Shown here: positions 1 through 8,689 of the stretch, one piece after another
How the letters are laid out: the number at the start of each line of letters is the position of its first letter
Position numbering within the stretch: the first letter of the stretch is position 1
Assembly: GCA_902532015.1 (NCBI GenBank)
Contig: CACAGI010000006.1
Location: 1 to 59,504, forward strand
Direction of reading: 5' to 3'
Source of the DNA: an uncultured SAR86 cluster bacterium
Lineage (GTDB): Bacteria > Pseudomonadota > Gammaproteobacteria > Magnimaribacterales > Magnimaribacteraceae
DNA length: 59,504 nucleotides
The notes under the pieces: generated by a model
Told to the model about the DNA's origin: nothing
Database searches by the model: none
The model's input: only the letters and a program-made list of their open reading frames with translations
Made by a program: the position numbers and the translations under genes

Positions 1-1200
1 CATTTCTATTACTTCTCCTTGAGGCGTAAAAACATAAATTTCATCTGGAAAAATATCCGTCTTCACAGAATCTATGAATTCTTCTGCAGTTTCATAGTTT
101 TCTCGCATCTCTAGTAAGCCTGCAACCCAACGTCTAGCTTTAATTTGAGGACTAGAATCAGATTTATTTCCTGATTTATAGAGCCAATGAGAAGCTACAC
201 CATTTTCAGCCATATCATTCATTTCTTGAGTCTTGATCTGAATCTCTATTGGAATTCCTTTTAATGCAATTACTCCAGTATGAATAGATTGATATCCATT
301 AGATTTAGGAATTGCAATGTAATCTTTAAATCTTCCTCTTACTGGTTTGTACATGCTATGTATATGACCGAGTGCTCTGTAACAGTTTTCCGGGGCATCA
401 ACAATAATTTTTATAGCATAGACATCCATAATTTCTTCAAATGACCTTCTTCTCTCTTTCATTTTTCTATAGATGCTGTAAATGTGTTTTTCTCTTCCTT
501 CGACTACAGAGGCAATACCTTCATTTAGTAATTTATCGCTCATTCCTTTCTGGATTGTATTCAATATTCTTTTTTGACCACCTCTGTTTTTCTTTACGGC
601 TGCAACTAAACGTTCGTATCTAGTGGGGTAAATCGTTTTAAAAGCCAAATCTTCAAGTTCTCGGTATAAATTATTCATGCCAATTCTATGAGCAATGGGA
701 GCATAAATTTCTAAGGTCTCTTTGGCTATTCTTAGTTGTTTATCTCTATCTAGATACAACAATGTACGCATGTTATGGAGTCTGTCAGCTAATTTAACTA
801 CTATTACCCTTATATCTTTTGACATAGCCAGTACCATCTTTTGGAGATTCTCTGCTTGAGATTCATTTTTACTTGCTATAGTTAAAGTATTTAATTTACT
901 AACTCCATCAACTAGATTTGCGACCTCCTTATTAAATTTTTTTTCAATTACACTTTTAGGAATCCCAGAATCTTCCATAACATCATGAAGCATTGCAGCA
1001 GATAGGCTGTCTTCATCCATTCTAAAACTACCCAATATGCTTGCAACGGCTATGGGGTGGGTGACATAAGGATCACCGCTAGACCTGTATTGTCCAGAAT
1101 GTGCTTCGCAAGCAAAATCATATGCTTGATTTACTTGCTTTACTTTCTTAGGATCTAAGTAATCCGAAAGTTTTTTTGAAAGTGCACCAATAGATTCCAT
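1..1200 (-). CDS. spoT: SpoT/Rel bifunctional (p)ppGpp synthetase/hydrolase, 3' end cut by window edge
   Basis: Translating the minus strand from the ATG at 1200 gives an open frame of 400 codons that runs off the left edge. The N-terminal HD hydrolase domain keeps the catalytic HDxxED motif (HDVMED, residues 72-77). The synthetase domain (about 230-345) has Asp259 and Glu319 in EIQIKT. The loop RFKDYIAIPK (290-299) has the RxKD form found in bifunctional SpoT/Rel rather than the ExDD form of synthetase-only RelA, so both activities are expected. The start of the TGS domain (DEIYVFTPQG, from about residue 386) is visible; the rest of TGS and the ACT domain lie outside. It makes and degrades the stringent alarmone in the cytoplasm. 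It is last in the minus-strand order gmk-rpoZ-spoT, as in many gammaproteobacteria, 66 bases after rpoZ. No strong Shine-Dalgarno is seen before this ATG. Confidence 0.96.
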   Translation of the reverse strand, partial: MESIGALSKKLSDYLDPKKVKQVNQAYDFACEAHSGQYRSSGDPYVTHPIAVASILGSFRMDEDSLSAAMLHDVMEDSGIPKSVIEKKFNKEVANLVDGVSKLNTLTIASKNESQAENLQKMVLAMSKDIRVIVVKLADRLHNMRTLLYLDRDKQLRIAKETLEIYAPIAHRIGMNNLYRELEDLAFKTIYPTRYERLVAAVKKNRGGQKRILNTIQKGMSDKLLNEGIASVVEGREKHIYSIYRKMKERRRSFEEIMDVYAIKIIVDAPENCYRALGHIHSMYKPVRGRFKDYIAIPKSNGYQSIHTGVIALKGIPIEIQIKTQEMNDMAENGVASHWLYKSGNKSDSSPQIKARRWVAGLLEMRENYETAEEFIDSVKTDIFPDEIYVFTPQGEVIEM

Positions 1201-1266
1201 AAAATTATAAAAACAAAGATAAAGTATCTCTGTTTTTTTACCCTAAGGCTAATGATATTGGATTAT

Positions 1267-1539
1267 TTAAGTTTGAGGCAAGTCTTCTGCCTGAAGACCT
1301 TCTGTGAATTCTTGCTCTAAATCTGCAATGTCGACTTTAAGATCGTTAATATTTTCAGTAGATACAGTTCCTGCTTCTATTTCTCTAAGCGCCATAACAG
1401 TTGGCTTATCATCTTCCCATTCAAGGGTAGGACGCCTTCCACCAGTCGCCAATTGGCGTGCTCTTTTTGCAGCCAAAATAATTAATTCGTACCTAGTAGT
1501 AACCTTATCTAAACAATCTTCTACAGTAATTCTTGCCAT
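1267..1539 (-). CDS. rpoZ: RNA polymerase omega subunit
   Basis: A 90-residue protein starting [13 protein letters not shown], with the omega-family core ([15 protein letters not shown] and the [10 protein letters not shown] segment). Omega helps fold and assemble the beta' subunit and forms part of the ppGpp site 1 on RNA polymerase. Its placement between gmk and spoT is the classic gammaproteobacterial arrangement. The acidic, less conserved C-terminus is normal for the family. Confidence 0.97.
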   Translation of the reverse strand: MARITVEDCLDKVTTRYELIILAAKRARQLATGGRRPTLEWEDDKPTVMALREIEAGTVSTENINDLKVDIADLEQEFTEGLQAEDLPQT

Positions 1540-1587
1540 ATTTAATGCACTTTTAAGTTAGGGAAAAGCATTCTAATGCAAAGCGCT

Positions 1588-2205
1588 CTATTGATCCAGC
1601 AAATGAGATAAAGATTTTTTTGTAAGCTCTTCTCTTTCTTTCTTGCAATTAGCATTTGAGTACATTGCATATTTCAAGTCTAAGAATGCAAGATCAAAAT
1701 CATCATTTGTAATTAAGTAGTCAAAATCTTTACCTGAGATAATTTCCTGTTTAGCCTCTGAGAGTCTTTTTTCTATTGTTTCCTGGCTGTCTAGTCCTCT
1801 TTTAACTAATCTATTTTCTAGGTCTTTATATGAGGTAGGTATAATAAAAATAGTTTTTGCATCGGGATAAACATTTTTAACTTGCAGAGCGCCTTGTACG
1901 TCTAGCTCTAGTATGACATCAAAACCTTTAGCAATTGTTGAAATAACCCAATCTTTTGGAGTTCCATAAAGGTTTCCAAAAACATTTGCATATTCAAGAA
2001 AACCGTCTTCTTTAATCTTTTTATTAAATTCTTCTTCAGTAAGAAAAAAATAAGCTATACCTTCTTCTTCATTTTTTCTTTTTTCTCTAGTTGTGCATGA
2101 AATTCCTAATTTTGCCTTAGAAGCTAATTCTTCATGTAAAACTTTATTAATTAAAGAGGTTTTACCCGTGCCTGAAGGTGCAGAAATAACAAATAATTGA
2201 GCCAT
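1588..2205 (-). CDS. gmk: Guanylate kinase
   Basis: 205 residues, the usual length. The P-loop SAPSGTGKTSL lies at residues 8-18 and the GMP-binding region SCTTREKR follows at about 36-43. It phosphorylates GMP to GDP with ATP in the cytoplasm and so feeds both GTP and ppGpp pools. It is the first gene of the gmk-rpoZ-spoT group and is transcribed away from pyrE across a 66-base gap that must hold both promoters. Confidence 0.97.
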   Translation of the reverse strand: MAQLFVISAPSGTGKTSLINKVLHEELASKAKLGISCTTREKRKNEEEGIAYFFLTEEEFNKKIKEDGFLEYANVFGNLYGTPKDWVISTIAKGFDVILELDVQGALQVKNVYPDAKTIFIIPTSYKDLENRLVKRGLDSQETIEKRLSEAKQEIISGKDFDYLITNDDFDLAFLDLKYAMYSNANCKKEREELTKKSLSHLLDQ

Positions 2206-2271
2206 AAGTTAAAAAGAAGTTTATTGTAGGTTAAATATATTTAAAATGATGAAGTTTTTAGAAAACTTTTT

Positions 2272-2901
2272 ATGAAAGAAAGAGAAAACCATTTTTTTGA
2301 ACTTGCACTAGAGTCAGATGCTTTGCTTATAGGTGACTTCACTTTGAAGTCTGGAAGAAAGAGTCCTTATTTTTTTAATATCAGCTCTTTATTTGAATCT
2401 GGTTTCATTAATGAACTATCTACTTTATACGCCGATTTAATTGAAGAAGAAAATATCAAGTTTGACGTAATTTTTGGCCCTGCCTATAAGGGAATACCAC
2501 TCGCAGCAGCTGTTGCGACAATTCTAAGTAACAGATCTTCACATGCAGTTGCTATAAGTTTTGATAGGAAAGAAGAAAAAAAACATGGAGAAGGTGGAAA
2601 AATAATAGGTAATGTTAAAGACAAGAAGGTTCTTATTTTAGACGATGTTTTAACTGCAGGCACCGCTTTAAATCAAAGCATAGATCTAGTTAGAGAAACA
2701 GGAGGTGAAGTCGTCTCATCCGTAGTTGCGTTAGACAGAGAGGAATCTGTAGATGGTTTGCTGGCCAGAGACTTAATAGAAAATAAGACTAACTCTAAAT
2801 TGTTATCTATAGCTCGTATCTCTCAAATAGTTAATTTTTTAAACCAAACAAAGAAAACTGAAAAGGCTCAATTGATAGAAGACTACTTATCAAGACAATA
2901 A
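2272..2901 (+). CDS. pyrE: Orotate phosphoribosyltransferase
   Basis: 209 residues. The N-terminal block FTLKSGRKSPYFFN and FGPAYKGIPLA, the flexible-loop segment RKEEKKHGEGG and the PRPP-binding motif VLILDDVLTAGTA (about residues 123-135) identify PyrE of the E. coli type. It joins orotate to PRPP in de novo pyrimidine synthesis. The stop TAA overlaps the ATG of the riboflavin synthase gene by one base, so the two are probably translationally coupled. Divergent from gmk. Confidence 0.97.
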   Translation: MKERENHFFELALESDALLIGDFTLKSGRKSPYFFNISSLFESGFINELSTLYADLIEEENIKFDVIFGPAYKGIPLAAAVATILSNRSSHAVAISFDRKEEKKHGEGGKIIGNVKDKKVLILDDVLTAGTALNQSIDLVRETGGEVVSSVVALDREESVDGLLARDLIENKTNSKLLSIARISQIVNFLNQTKKTEKAQLIEDYLSRQ

Positions 2902-3485
2902 TGTTTACAGGGATAGTTCAAGAATTAGGAGAAGTTAAGGAGTGCAATCAGACCTCCTCTGGAATATCTATAAAGATTGGTGCAACTAGCTGCTTTACAG
3001 AGAATCTTAAGGAGGGAGCAAGTGTTTCTGTAAACGGAGTTTGTTTAACCGTAGTAAATTCAAATGATATCAGTATGTCATTTGATGTTATTAAAGAAAC
3101 ATTAAGAGTAACAAATCTTGATGTAGTTCAAGTTGGCAGTATTGTAAATCTAGAAAGATCTTTGAAATTTGGTGATGAAGTAGGAGGGCATATTCTCTCT
3201 GGTCACATATCATGCAAGGGTAAATCACAATTAATCGAACATGATGGAGAAGTTGAACTAAGAATTGAGTGCCCTAAAGAATGGTTAGATTTTGTATTAC
3301 TTAAAGGTTATGTTGCGGTTAATGGAGCTAGTCTAACTGTCGCCAAGAGAGAAGAAAAAAGTTTTTCAGTTTACTTAATTCCTGAAACTCTGGAGGCAAC
3401 TAATTTATCAGAAATTACTGAAGAATCTTTTTTAAACATCGAGGTAGATCAATCAACCTATGCCTCTATGTCGGCACAGAAATAA
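2901..3485 (+). CDS. ribE: Riboflavin synthase, alpha chain
   Basis: 194 residues starting with the signature MFTGIVQELG. The protein is two tandem lumazine-binding barrels: NGVCLTVV in the first half, GGHILSGHI at the junction, and the repeated NGASLTVAK motif in the second half. It converts two 6,7-dimethyl-8-ribityllumazine molecules into riboflavin and a pyrimidine. It is not beside other rib genes here; it overlaps pyrE by one base. The symbol ribE is used in the sense of riboflavin synthase (E. coli ribC). Confidence 0.96.
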   Translation: MFTGIVQELGEVKECNQTSSGISIKIGATSCFTENLKEGASVSVNGVCLTVVNSNDISMSFDVIKETLRVTNLDVVQVGSIVNLERSLKFGDEVGGHILSGHISCKGKSQLIEHDGEVELRIECPKEWLDFVLLKGYVAVNGASLTVAKREEKSFSVYLIPETLEATNLSEITEESFLNIEVDQSTYASMSAQK

Positions 3486-3524
3486 TCATTTGCTTTAATT
3501 TAAATAACTTTTTAAAGTAATTGT

Positions 3525-4886
3525 ATGGAGCGTTACTTACTTTATATTTTCTTTTTAAGTTTTCTTTACTCTTGTTCTTCAGAAATTTTTGATAATACTC
3601 CAAGAGAACCAGAAAGTAATGATGTCTTTGCATCAACATACCAGCCTTCACCTAGTGGAGATATTTTGATAACTGGGGGCAGGGTATTAACCGGCACAGG
3701 CGAGGAATTGGAAGATGTTGACATTCTGATCAAAGATAACGTAATTCAAGAGATATCTGAAACTATAACACCAGGTTCTGACTCTATTGTTATTGACGCT
3801 GAAGGCAAATGGATAACACCAGGCATAATTGATATACATTCCCATATGGGTGTATATCCAGCACCTAGCTTGAGATCCAATTCTGATGGCAATGAAGCTA
3901 CCAGTCCAGTGACCCCTCATGTTTGGGCAGAACACTCTTTCTGGACTCAAGATACACAGATGCCATTAGCTTTAAAAGGCGGCACTACTACTTTTCATGT
4001 ATTACCTGGTTCAGCTAATCTATTTGGAGGAAGAGGCGTAACTTTAAAAAATGTATGGTCTAAGACCGTACAAGGAATGAAATTTCCTGGCGCACCATAC
4101 ACTCTAAAAATGGCTTGTGGAGAAAATCCCAAAAGGGTTTACGGATCGGGTTCAGGACCATCTACTCGAATGGGAAATGTAGCTGGTTACCGAGTAGAGT
4201 GGATTAAAGCTAAAGAATATAGAGACAAACCTTATAAGACTCGAGACTTAAAACTTGATACGTTACAAGGAGTACTTAATGGAGAAATTCTTGTTCAAAA
4301 CCATTGTTATCGAGGAGAAGAAATGGCGGTAATGATTGATGTTGCTAAAGAATTTAATTACAAAATAACGACGTTTCATCATGCTGTAGAGGCTTATAAA
4401 GTTGCTGACATGTTGGCGGAAAATAATATATGTGCAGCTTTATGGGCGGATTGGTGGGGATTTAAACATGAAGCATTTGATATGGTATGGGAGAATGTCG
4501 CGATTGTAGATCAAGCAAAGGGAGGCACAGGTTGTGCAATTGTCCACTCAGATTCTGCCATTGGAATACAAAGGCTTAATCAAGAAGCCGCTAAAGCCAT
4601 GGCTGCAGGCATAAGAGCTGGTTTTGATATACCTAAAAAAAGAGCAATACAGTGGATTACTAAGAATCCAGCAAAGGCCTTAGGTATTGATGATAGAGTT
4701 GGGACCCTTGAAAAAGGTAAAATGGCTGACTTGGTCATTTGGGATTCTGACCCCTTCAGTGTTTATTCTAAAACAGAGCTGGTCATGATAGATGGCATAA
4801 TAAAATATGACTCTTCTGATCCCAGTACACCTAAGCCAACTGATTTTGAACTTGGCATCATTTCACCCGATGAGAACAGGTTATGA
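3525..4886 (+). CDS. Exported amidohydrolase-family lipoprotein
   Basis: 453 residues. A short hydrophobic N-terminus ends in LYSC (Cys17), a plausible lipobox, so the protein is probably a periplasm-facing lipoprotein. The amidohydrolase fold is shown by the metal motif DIHSHMG (His105, His107), HCYR (His260), FHH (285-286) and HSDS (Asp343), and by the C-terminal block with GTLEKGKMADLVIWD, typical of imidazolonepropionase/dipeptidase-like members. It should hydrolyse an amide or cyclic amide bond; the substrate cannot be read from sequence. The next gene overlaps by 4 bases (ATGA) and is a paralogue with a degraded active site, so the two products probably form a complex. The 39-base gap after ribE allows co-transcription. 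Confidence 0.88.
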   Translation: MERYLLYIFFLSFLYSCSSEIFDNTPREPESNDVFASTYQPSPSGDILITGGRVLTGTGEELEDVDILIKDNVIQEISETITPGSDSIVIDAEGKWITPGIIDIHSHMGVYPAPSLRSNSDGNEATSPVTPHVWAEHSFWTQDTQMPLALKGGTTTFHVLPGSANLFGGRGVTLKNVWSKTVQGMKFPGAPYTLKMACGENPKRVYGSGSGPSTRMGNVAGYRVEWIKAKEYRDKPYKTRDLKLDTLQGVLNGEILVQNHCYRGEEMAVMIDVAKEFNYKITTFHHAVEAYKVADMLAENNICAALWADWWGFKHEAFDMVWENVAIVDQAKGGTGCAIVHSDSAIGIQRLNQEAAKAMAAGIRAGFDIPKKRAIQWITKNPAKALGIDDRVGTLEKGKMADLVIWDSDPFSVYSKTELVMIDGIIKYDSSDPSTPKPTDFELGIISPDENRL

Positions 4887-6100
4887 GAATAGTTAATTTA
4901 CTTTTAGTCCTCATCATTAGTAATTTTGCATTTTCCGAGAGCATCTTGTTTAAAAATGCATCTATTTATACTGGTGACAGTACAGAAATACTTAAAGAGC
5001 ATGATCTGCTTATTGTTGATGGGAAAATTTCTGATATTAGAAGTGACATAACAATATCTGCAGATAAAGTTTTTAATTTAGGAGGGAAAATAATTACTGC
5101 AGGATTTATTTCTCCGTTTACTCATTTAGGCCTTATTGAAATAAACCAAATTGCTGCTACTCGAGATGATAGTTCTGATCTTTATTCAGCAGGATTTAGC
5201 ATCAGCCAGGCGTTTAACCCATCTTCCACATTAATTCCTTATAATCTAAATGGCGGATTAACTTCAGCCATTTCTGCACCAAGTGGAAATAGACTTTTCT
5301 CTGGTCTAGGATCAGCTTTTTCCTTATCGGGCAATACCGATAGTTTGATATCAAGAGATATAGCTCTATATGGGTCAATAGGGGCTGATGGAGAATCAAA
5401 AGCAGCCAACATACTTCTTATTGAAGATACGTTTGAATTAGCCAGGAAGTTCAATGAAGACTCAAGTGAAATACAAGAATTTGGTTTACCGGATTCAGTC
5501 AAATATTCTAAGAGGGATTTACTCGCAATAAAAAGGGTTTTAAATAAAGAGATTCCAATGGTCGTATCAATTAATCGAGCTTCAGACATAATTACTATGA
5601 TAGATTTTGCTAAAAATCAGGATATAAAATTAGTCATTATGGGAGCTTCAGAAGGATGGATGGTCTCAAGTCAATTAGCTGAGTCAAACATTCCAGTTAT
5701 ATTGGAACCTATTAATAACTTACCAGCCTCTTTTGATAGGTTAGGCTCTCGACTTGAGAATGCTGCTTTGCTTAATGATGCAGGAGTAAAAATACTAATT
5801 GCCTACGACGAATGGGAAACTCATAACGCTTATTTAAGCCGTCAAGGAGCTGGAATAGCAGTTTCTTATGGCCTACCTTGGCATGAAGCCATCAATGCTT
5901 TGACTAAGAACGTATCGGATACTTTTAATATTCCTAACAGAGGTAGCTTACTAATAGGACATCATGCCGATCTAATTGTTTGGGATGCTGACCCTTTAGA
6001 GGTAACTTCTTTCCCTGAACAGATATATATTTCAGGAAAATTGATGTCACCAAATACAAGGTCTTTAATGTTAAGAGATAGATATCTAAATAAAGATTAA
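4883..6100 (+). CDS. Exported amidohydrolase-like protein with degenerate metal site
   Basis: 405 residues with a signal peptide (residues 1-18, ending near FAFSES). The fold matches the preceding amidohydrolase and the C-terminal GHHADLIVWDADP block is well kept. The catalytic positions are not: the first His of HxH is Phe79 (PFTHLG), the FHH motif reads IMGASEG, HCYR becomes SINR, and HSDS becomes AYDEW. This alignment was made by eye. It suggests a non-catalytic or altered partner of the upstream enzyme, with which it shares a 4-base ATGA overlap. It ends in a 4-base convergent overlap with yqeY. An alternative is a functional enzyme using different ligands, which structure prediction would reveal. 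Confidence 0.82.
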   Translation: MRIVNLLLVLIISNFAFSESILFKNASIYTGDSTEILKEHDLLIVDGKISDIRSDITISADKVFNLGGKIITAGFISPFTHLGLIEINQIAATRDDSSDLYSAGFSISQAFNPSSTLIPYNLNGGLTSAISAPSGNRLFSGLGSAFSLSGNTDSLISRDIALYGSIGADGESKAANILLIEDTFELARKFNEDSSEIQEFGLPDSVKYSKRDLLAIKRVLNKEIPMVVSINRASDIITMIDFAKNQDIKLVIMGASEGWMVSSQLAESNIPVILEPINNLPASFDRLGSRLENAALLNDAGVKILIAYDEWETHNAYLSRQGAGIAVSYGLPWHEAINALTKNVSDTFNIPNRGSLLIGHHADLIVWDADPLEVTSFPEQIYISGKLMSPNTRSLMLRDRYLNKD

Positions 6101-6552
6101 GCTGTAAGATTATCTTTTACTATCTTACTTACTAAACCCATATCTGCATTGCCGTGTATTCTTTGTTTTAAAGAGCCCATAACTTTTCCCATGTCTTGAG
6201 GTCCATCTGCGTCTGTCTCTTTAATTACTTGCTCTACTATAACAGCGAGCTCCTCTTCACTTAATTGTTCTGGTAAGAAGTCAGAAAGAATATTGATCTC
6301 ATTTTGTTCTTTTTCTGCTAATTCATCTCTACCCGCATCAGAGAATTGAGTATAGGAATCTTTTCTTTGTTTTATCATTCTTTGTAGAATTTGAATTACT
6401 TGTTCGTCTTCAAGCTCTATTTTTTTGTCGATTTCTTCTTTTTTTAATTCAGAAATAGCCATTCTTAATGTGGAAGTAGTTTCTTTATCTCTAGTCTTCA
6501 TGGAGATTTTAACAGCGTCTTCTATAAGAGGTCTGATAGTTTGGTTTGCCAT
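6097..6552 (-). CDS. yqeY: GatB/YqeY domain protein
   Basis: 151 residues, the normal size for the stand-alone YqeY family. The N-terminal half has LRMAISELKKEEIDKK, and the C-terminal part, related to the tRNA-binding tail of GatB, has the conserved DMGKVMGSLK. Family function is unsettled; a role in tRNA or amidotransferase chemistry is inferred from the GatB similarity. It lies 16 bases after rpsU in the same direction, a conserved pairing. Confidence 0.93.
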   Translation of the reverse strand: MANQTIRPLIEDAVKISMKTRDKETTSTLRMAISELKKEEIDKKIELEDEQVIQILQRMIKQRKDSYTQFSDAGRDELAEKEQNEINILSDFLPEQLSEEELAVIVEQVIKETDADGPQDMGKVMGSLKQRIHGNADMGLVSKIVKDNLTA

Positions 6553-6568
6553 ATTGGCTCCTTAGATT

Positions 6569-6784
6569 TTAGAAACGGGGCGGTCTGCCTAATCTATTCT
6601 TTCTTTGATTTTTTTGTTCTCTCTTAACAGCTGCCGCTTTTTTTCGTTTTAAAACAGAAGTTGGTTTTTCGTAGAACTCGCGTTTTCTGACTTCAGGTAT
6701 TATTCCAGCTTTCTCACATGCACGTTTGAACTTTCGTAGTCCAACATCGAATGATTCATTTGGTCTTATTTTAACTGAAGGCAT
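6569..6784 (-). CDS. rpsU: 30S ribosomal protein S21 (bS21)
   Basis: 71 residues, starting [21 protein letters not shown], with the basic C-terminal tail typical of bS21. In E. coli rpsU heads the macromolecular synthesis operon with dnaG and rpoD; here dnaG-rpoD lies 27 kb away and rpsU is paired with yqeY. An AAGGAA Shine-Dalgarno sits a few bases before the ATG within a small palindrome (6791-6803). Confidence 0.98.
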   Translation of the reverse strand: MPSVKIRPNESFDVGLRKFKRACEKAGIIPEVRKREFYEKPTSVLKRKKAAAVKREQKNQRKNRLGRPPRF

Positions 6785-6803
6785 ATAAATTTCCTTTAAG
6801 GAA

Positions 6804-6837
6804 GCGCAATTCTATAGAACCATTATTATTTTGGAAA
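6804..6837 (-). promoter_or_regulatory. Putative rpsU promoter with GCGC discriminator
   Basis: Reading the minus strand, TTTCCA (6832-6837, weak -35) is separated by 17 bases from TAGAAT (6809-6814, -10), followed at once by TGCGC (6804-6808). A G/C-rich discriminator just after the -10 is typical of rRNA-type promoters repressed by ppGpp. The site lies about 20 bases before the rpsU start. Confidence 0.5.
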
Positions 6838-6886
6838 GGCTTTCTTTTTTTTAATTTTTGACGAGAATAGCCTAAAGTTTATAAAA

Positions 6887-7897
6887 ATGAATATTTTAGG
6901 AATAGAAACATCTTGTGATGAAACTGGTATAGCCATTTATAATACTGAAAAGCAGCTAATTATTTCGGAACAATTATTTAGTCAAGCTTCTAAGCATGCT
7001 CAGTATGGCGGTGTAGTTCCTGAACTTGCTTCAAGAGACCATTTAATAAAAATTATCCCCTTAATTAAGCTTACTTTAGAAGAGGCTAAGTTAGATTTTG
7101 ATGATCTAAATGCTATAGCTTATACGGCTGGACCCGGTTTAAGAGGACCACTTTTAATAGGGGCTTCTATGGCTAAATCGCTTGCTTTTAGTTTAAAGAT
7201 ACCTTCAATAGGAATTCACCACATGGAAGCACACTTATTGATAAATCTTTTAGAAGATCCTGCCCCAAAATTTCCTTTTCTGACTCTTCTTATTTCAGGA
7301 GGACATTGCCTTTTAATAAATTCAAAAGCCTTGGGTTCATATGAAATTGTAGGTCAAACTATCGATGATGCTGTTGGGGAAGCTTTTGATAAGGTATCTA
7401 AACTTCTGGATTTAGGATATCCGGGAGGTCCTTTGATAGAACAGCTTGCTGCATCGGGAGATTCTTCAGCTTTTAATTTTCCGAGGCCCATGGCTAATAA
7501 AGATAATTTAGATTTTAGTTTCAGTGGTTTGAAGACGTCAGTTTTTTATGCTCTTAAGGAAATAGATATTTTAACTCAAGAAATCAAAGCCAATATAGCT
7601 GCATCATTTCAAGAAGCTGTTGCTGAAACATTATTAATAAAATCCAAGAAAGCATTAGAAAAAACAAAACAAAATGAATTGGTCATTGGAGGAGGGGTTG
7701 CTTCTAATAAATATATAAGAAATAGGCTTATAAATGGTCTAAAAGGCAGTCAAATTTATTTTCCTCCACTCGAACGTTGCACAGACAATGGTGCTATGGT
7801 TGCTTTTGCTGGAAGTTTTTATATTAATAAGAATAATCACAAGAAAAATGATTTAGTGCTTCCTAAGTGGCCTTTATCAGAATTAAAGAATGGATAA
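6887..7897 (+). CDS. tsaD: tRNA N6-threonylcarbamoyladenosine transferase TsaD
   Basis: 336 residues beginning MNILGIETSCDETGIA, the ASKHA ATP-binding motif. The metal motif HHMEAH (His residues near 109-114) and the later GGGVASN motif are present. TsaD transfers the threonylcarbamoyl group made by TsaC to A37 of ANN-decoding tRNAs, working with TsaB and TsaE, which are not in this window. Divergent from rpsU, a common gammaproteobacterial arrangement. It overlaps folB by 8 bases. Confidence 0.97.
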   Translation: MNILGIETSCDETGIAIYNTEKQLIISEQLFSQASKHAQYGGVVPELASRDHLIKIIPLIKLTLEEAKLDFDDLNAIAYTAGPGLRGPLLIGASMAKSLAFSLKIPSIGIHHMEAHLLINLLEDPAPKFPFLTLLISGGHCLLINSKALGSYEIVGQTIDDAVGEAFDKVSKLLDLGYPGGPLIEQLAASGDSSAFNFPRPMANKDNLDFSFSGLKTSVFYALKEIDILTQEIKANIAASFQEAVAETLLIKSKKALEKTKQNELVIGGGVASNKYIRNRLINGLKGSQIYFPPLERCTDNGAMVAFAGSFYINKNNHKKNDLVLPKWPLSELKNG

Positions 7898-8237
7898 AGT
7901 ATTTATAAAGAACCTTAAAGTAGAAGCAATTATTGGGATCTTTGCCTGGGAAAGAGAAGTAAAGCAGGTAATCTCAATCGACTTAGAAATGGAATTTGAT
8001 AATAAAAAAGCAGCTAAATCTGATGATATTAAGGATGCACTAGATTATAAAAAGGTAGGAAAGAGAATTACTTCTTTCGTAAAGAGATCAAAATATAATC
8101 TAGTAGAAAGGCTTGCTGAACAAATAGCAAAACTAATTCTAAAAGAGTTTCCTGTTGCTAAAGTAGTTGTTTCTGTATCTAAACCAGGGGCCTTGAGAGG
8201 TTCAGAGTTAGTTGGAATAAGCATTACAAGACCCTAA
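7890..8237 (+). CDS. folB: Dihydroneopterin aldolase
   Basis: 115 residues with the FolB pattern: an N-terminal strand VFIKNLKVEAIIGI, WEREVKQ, DALDYKKV and a conserved LVERLAEQIA helix. It cleaves dihydroneopterin to 6-hydroxymethyl-dihydropterin plus glycolaldehyde in folate synthesis. It sits between tsaD (8-base overlap) and folK (1-base overlap), so supply of the FolK substrate is genetically coupled. Confidence 0.94.
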   Translation: MDKVFIKNLKVEAIIGIFAWEREVKQVISIDLEMEFDNKKAAKSDDIKDALDYKKVGKRITSFVKRSKYNLVERLAEQIAKLILKEFPVAKVVVSVSKPGALRGSELVGISITRP

Positions 8238-8689
8238 TGGATCAAGTCTTTGTCAGTATTGGTAGTAATATCAATCCAAAAGAAAACATAGCAATTTCTA
8301 AAGAGCTTTTAAACGAACACTTTGATTGCACTTTCTCTAGTAACTATGAAACTATTGCAGAAGGTTTTAAAGGGAATGATTTTATTAACTGTGTAGCTGG
8401 ATTTAAAACAACTTTACTACCCTCAGAATTAAGGAAAACACTAAAACAAATTGAATATAGTATGGGTAGAACCGAAATTCAGGCAGGTATGGCTAATAGA
8501 GTCATTGATCTAGATTTAATTCTTTATGGAGAAAAAGTCATTAAACAAGATAATTTTGATATACCCAGCAATGATATAGAGAAATATCTTTTTATTCTTG
8601 AGCCTTTATCGGAAATAGCTGGAGAATTATTTCATCCAGTTTCTAAAGTATCTTTTGCAGAACTTTTGAAGCAATTGAAGGCTGATTAA
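8237..8689 (+). CDS. folK: 6-hydroxymethyl-7,8-dihydropterin pyrophosphokinase
   Basis: 150 residues. FVSIGSNINPKENI at the N-terminus and RVIDLDLILYG (about residues 87-97) are the HPPK signature. It transfers pyrophosphate from ATP to hydroxymethyl-dihydropterin, the step before FolP. Its start overlaps the folB stop by one base, and its 3' end overlaps the convergent MFS gene by 4 bases. Confidence 0.96.
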   Translation: MDQVFVSIGSNINPKENIAISKELLNEHFDCTFSSNYETIAEGFKGNDFINCVAGFKTTLLPSELRKTLKQIEYSMGRTEIQAGMANRVIDLDLILYGEKVIKQDNFDIPSNDIEKYLFILEPLSEIAGELFHPVSKVSFAELLKQLKAD

